Source of the DNA: Actinomycetota bacterium
GTDB lineage: Bacteria; Actinomycetota; Actinomycetes; Actinomycetales; Microbacteriaceae
Length of the DNA stretch: 23,149 bases
Reading direction: 5' to 3'
Assembly: GCA_009703445.1 (NCBI GenBank)
Contig: WLGA01000004.1
Coordinates: forward strand, 1 to 23,149
The first letter of the stretch is position 1. Each line of letters opens with the position of its first letter. Below the pieces are notes generated by a model. It worked only from the letters and a program-made list of their open reading frames with translations, did no database searches and had not been told where the DNA came from. The translations under genes were made by a program, and so were the position numbers. Below are positions 22,804 to 23,149 of this stretch, one piece after another.

Positions 22804-23149
22804 AAACCCAAAGCAGGTTCGCCTCTTCGGTTTCTTGGTTACGGCTTGGCTTCTCATCGCGATTGACCAGCTTGCCAAATTTCTAGCCATTGAATACCTA
22901 AAGCCGGGCCAGGTCGTTCCGGTTTTGGGAGACCTCCTCAAGTTGGTGCTGGTTTACAACGACTCAGCCGCATTTTCGCTGGGATTCGGTGCTACCTGGA
23001 TTTTTGCGATCACATCCTCGATCGCCACTCTGGTAATAATCGGGCTTGCTCCAAGGCTTGAGACCATGGCCTGGGCAATCACCGGTGGAGTCGCCCTCGG
23101 AGGAGTGGTTGGAAACCTAGTCGACCGTCTGTTTCGTGAACCAGGGTTC
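22781..23149 (+). CDS. lspA: Lipoprotein signal peptidase LspA, N-terminal part (3' end outside window)
   Basis: Aspartic membrane protease that cleaves the signal peptide of prolipoproteins. A frame starting at GTG 22781 runs to the window edge (123 codons, no stop). It encodes a first helix (FLVTAWLLIAIDQLAKFLA) with the DQLAK site, VYNDSAAFSLG (the N-x-G-A-A-F motif with Ser in place of Gly), a second helix, and GGVVGNLVDRLFREPGF, the GNxxDR motif with the first catalytic Asp. The second Asp lies outside the window. The start overlaps divIVA by 23 bases; TTG 22787 is an alternative. lspA follows divIVA in many Actinobacteria, which supports the call. Confidence 0.88.
   Translation, partial: MTLASLTKNPKQVRLFGFLVTAWLLIAIDQLAKFLAIEYLKPGQVVPVLGDLLKLVLVYNDSAAFSLGFGATWIFAITSSIATLVIIGLAPRLETMAWAITGGVALGGVVGNLVDRLFREPGF

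Noticed and set aside
1..23149. CRISPR array, tRNA or rRNA gene, insertion sequence, toxin-antitoxin or phage genes
   Set aside because: None of the repeats, cloverleaf motifs, transposase or phage signatures were seen in either strand; the window is conserved housekeeping DNA.

Overview
The window is an actinobacterial division and cell wall (dcw) chromosome segment of roughly mid-50s percent GC by eye. It is almost fully coding, and every ordinary gene can be named by family. Gene order matches the Mycobacterium tuberculosis block from aroG (Rv2178c) through pknL, Rv2175c, idsA, the DUF3040 gene, mraZ, mur/fts, sepF and yggT to wag31/divIVA. The moderate GC, very short intergenic gaps, absence of several genes found in the mycobacterial block, and an unusual MurE substrate motif suggest a streamlined member of Microbacteriaceae (for example the freshwater Luna-type actinobacteria). 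That placement is inference and was not tested by a search.

Left part (1-4875): the 3' end of a class II DAHP synthase gene converges on a PASTA-domain Ser/Thr kinase gene, and a strong UUCG hairpin terminator lies between them. The kinase is divergent from a small winged-helix protein like Rv2175c, known in mycobacteria as a substrate of the kinase at this locus. A convergent polyprenyl diphosphate synthase gene follows (isoprenoid precursor supply), then divergently a small DUF3040 membrane protein with a good promoter, closed by a second UUCG terminator.

Middle and right part (4876-23149): after the longest non-coding stretch (222 bases, holding three clear and one degenerate 10-base MraZ-box repeats), genes run on the plus strand with no convincing terminator: mraZ, rsmH, ftsL, ftsI, murE, murF, mraY, murD, ftsW, murG, murC, ftsQ, ftsZ, yggS, sepF, yggT, divIVA and the start of lspA. 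Many junctions are 4-base stop/start overlaps. These genes make the UDP-MurNAc-pentapeptide (MurC, D, E, F), lipid I and II (MraY, MurG) and the septal synthase (FtsW with FtsI, held by FtsL and FtsQ). They also encode the Z ring and its membrane anchor (FtsZ, SepF; no FtsA, as usual in Actinobacteria) and the polar growth scaffold (DivIVA). The kinase module beside them plausibly senses peptidoglycan fragments and tunes this machinery.

No RNA gene, mobile element, CRISPR array, prophage or clearly new system was seen. The points most worth checking are the MraZ operator, the MurE pocket, the PASTA kinase at the pknL locus, the likely leaderless starts and the loss of the yfiH-type gene after ftsZ.
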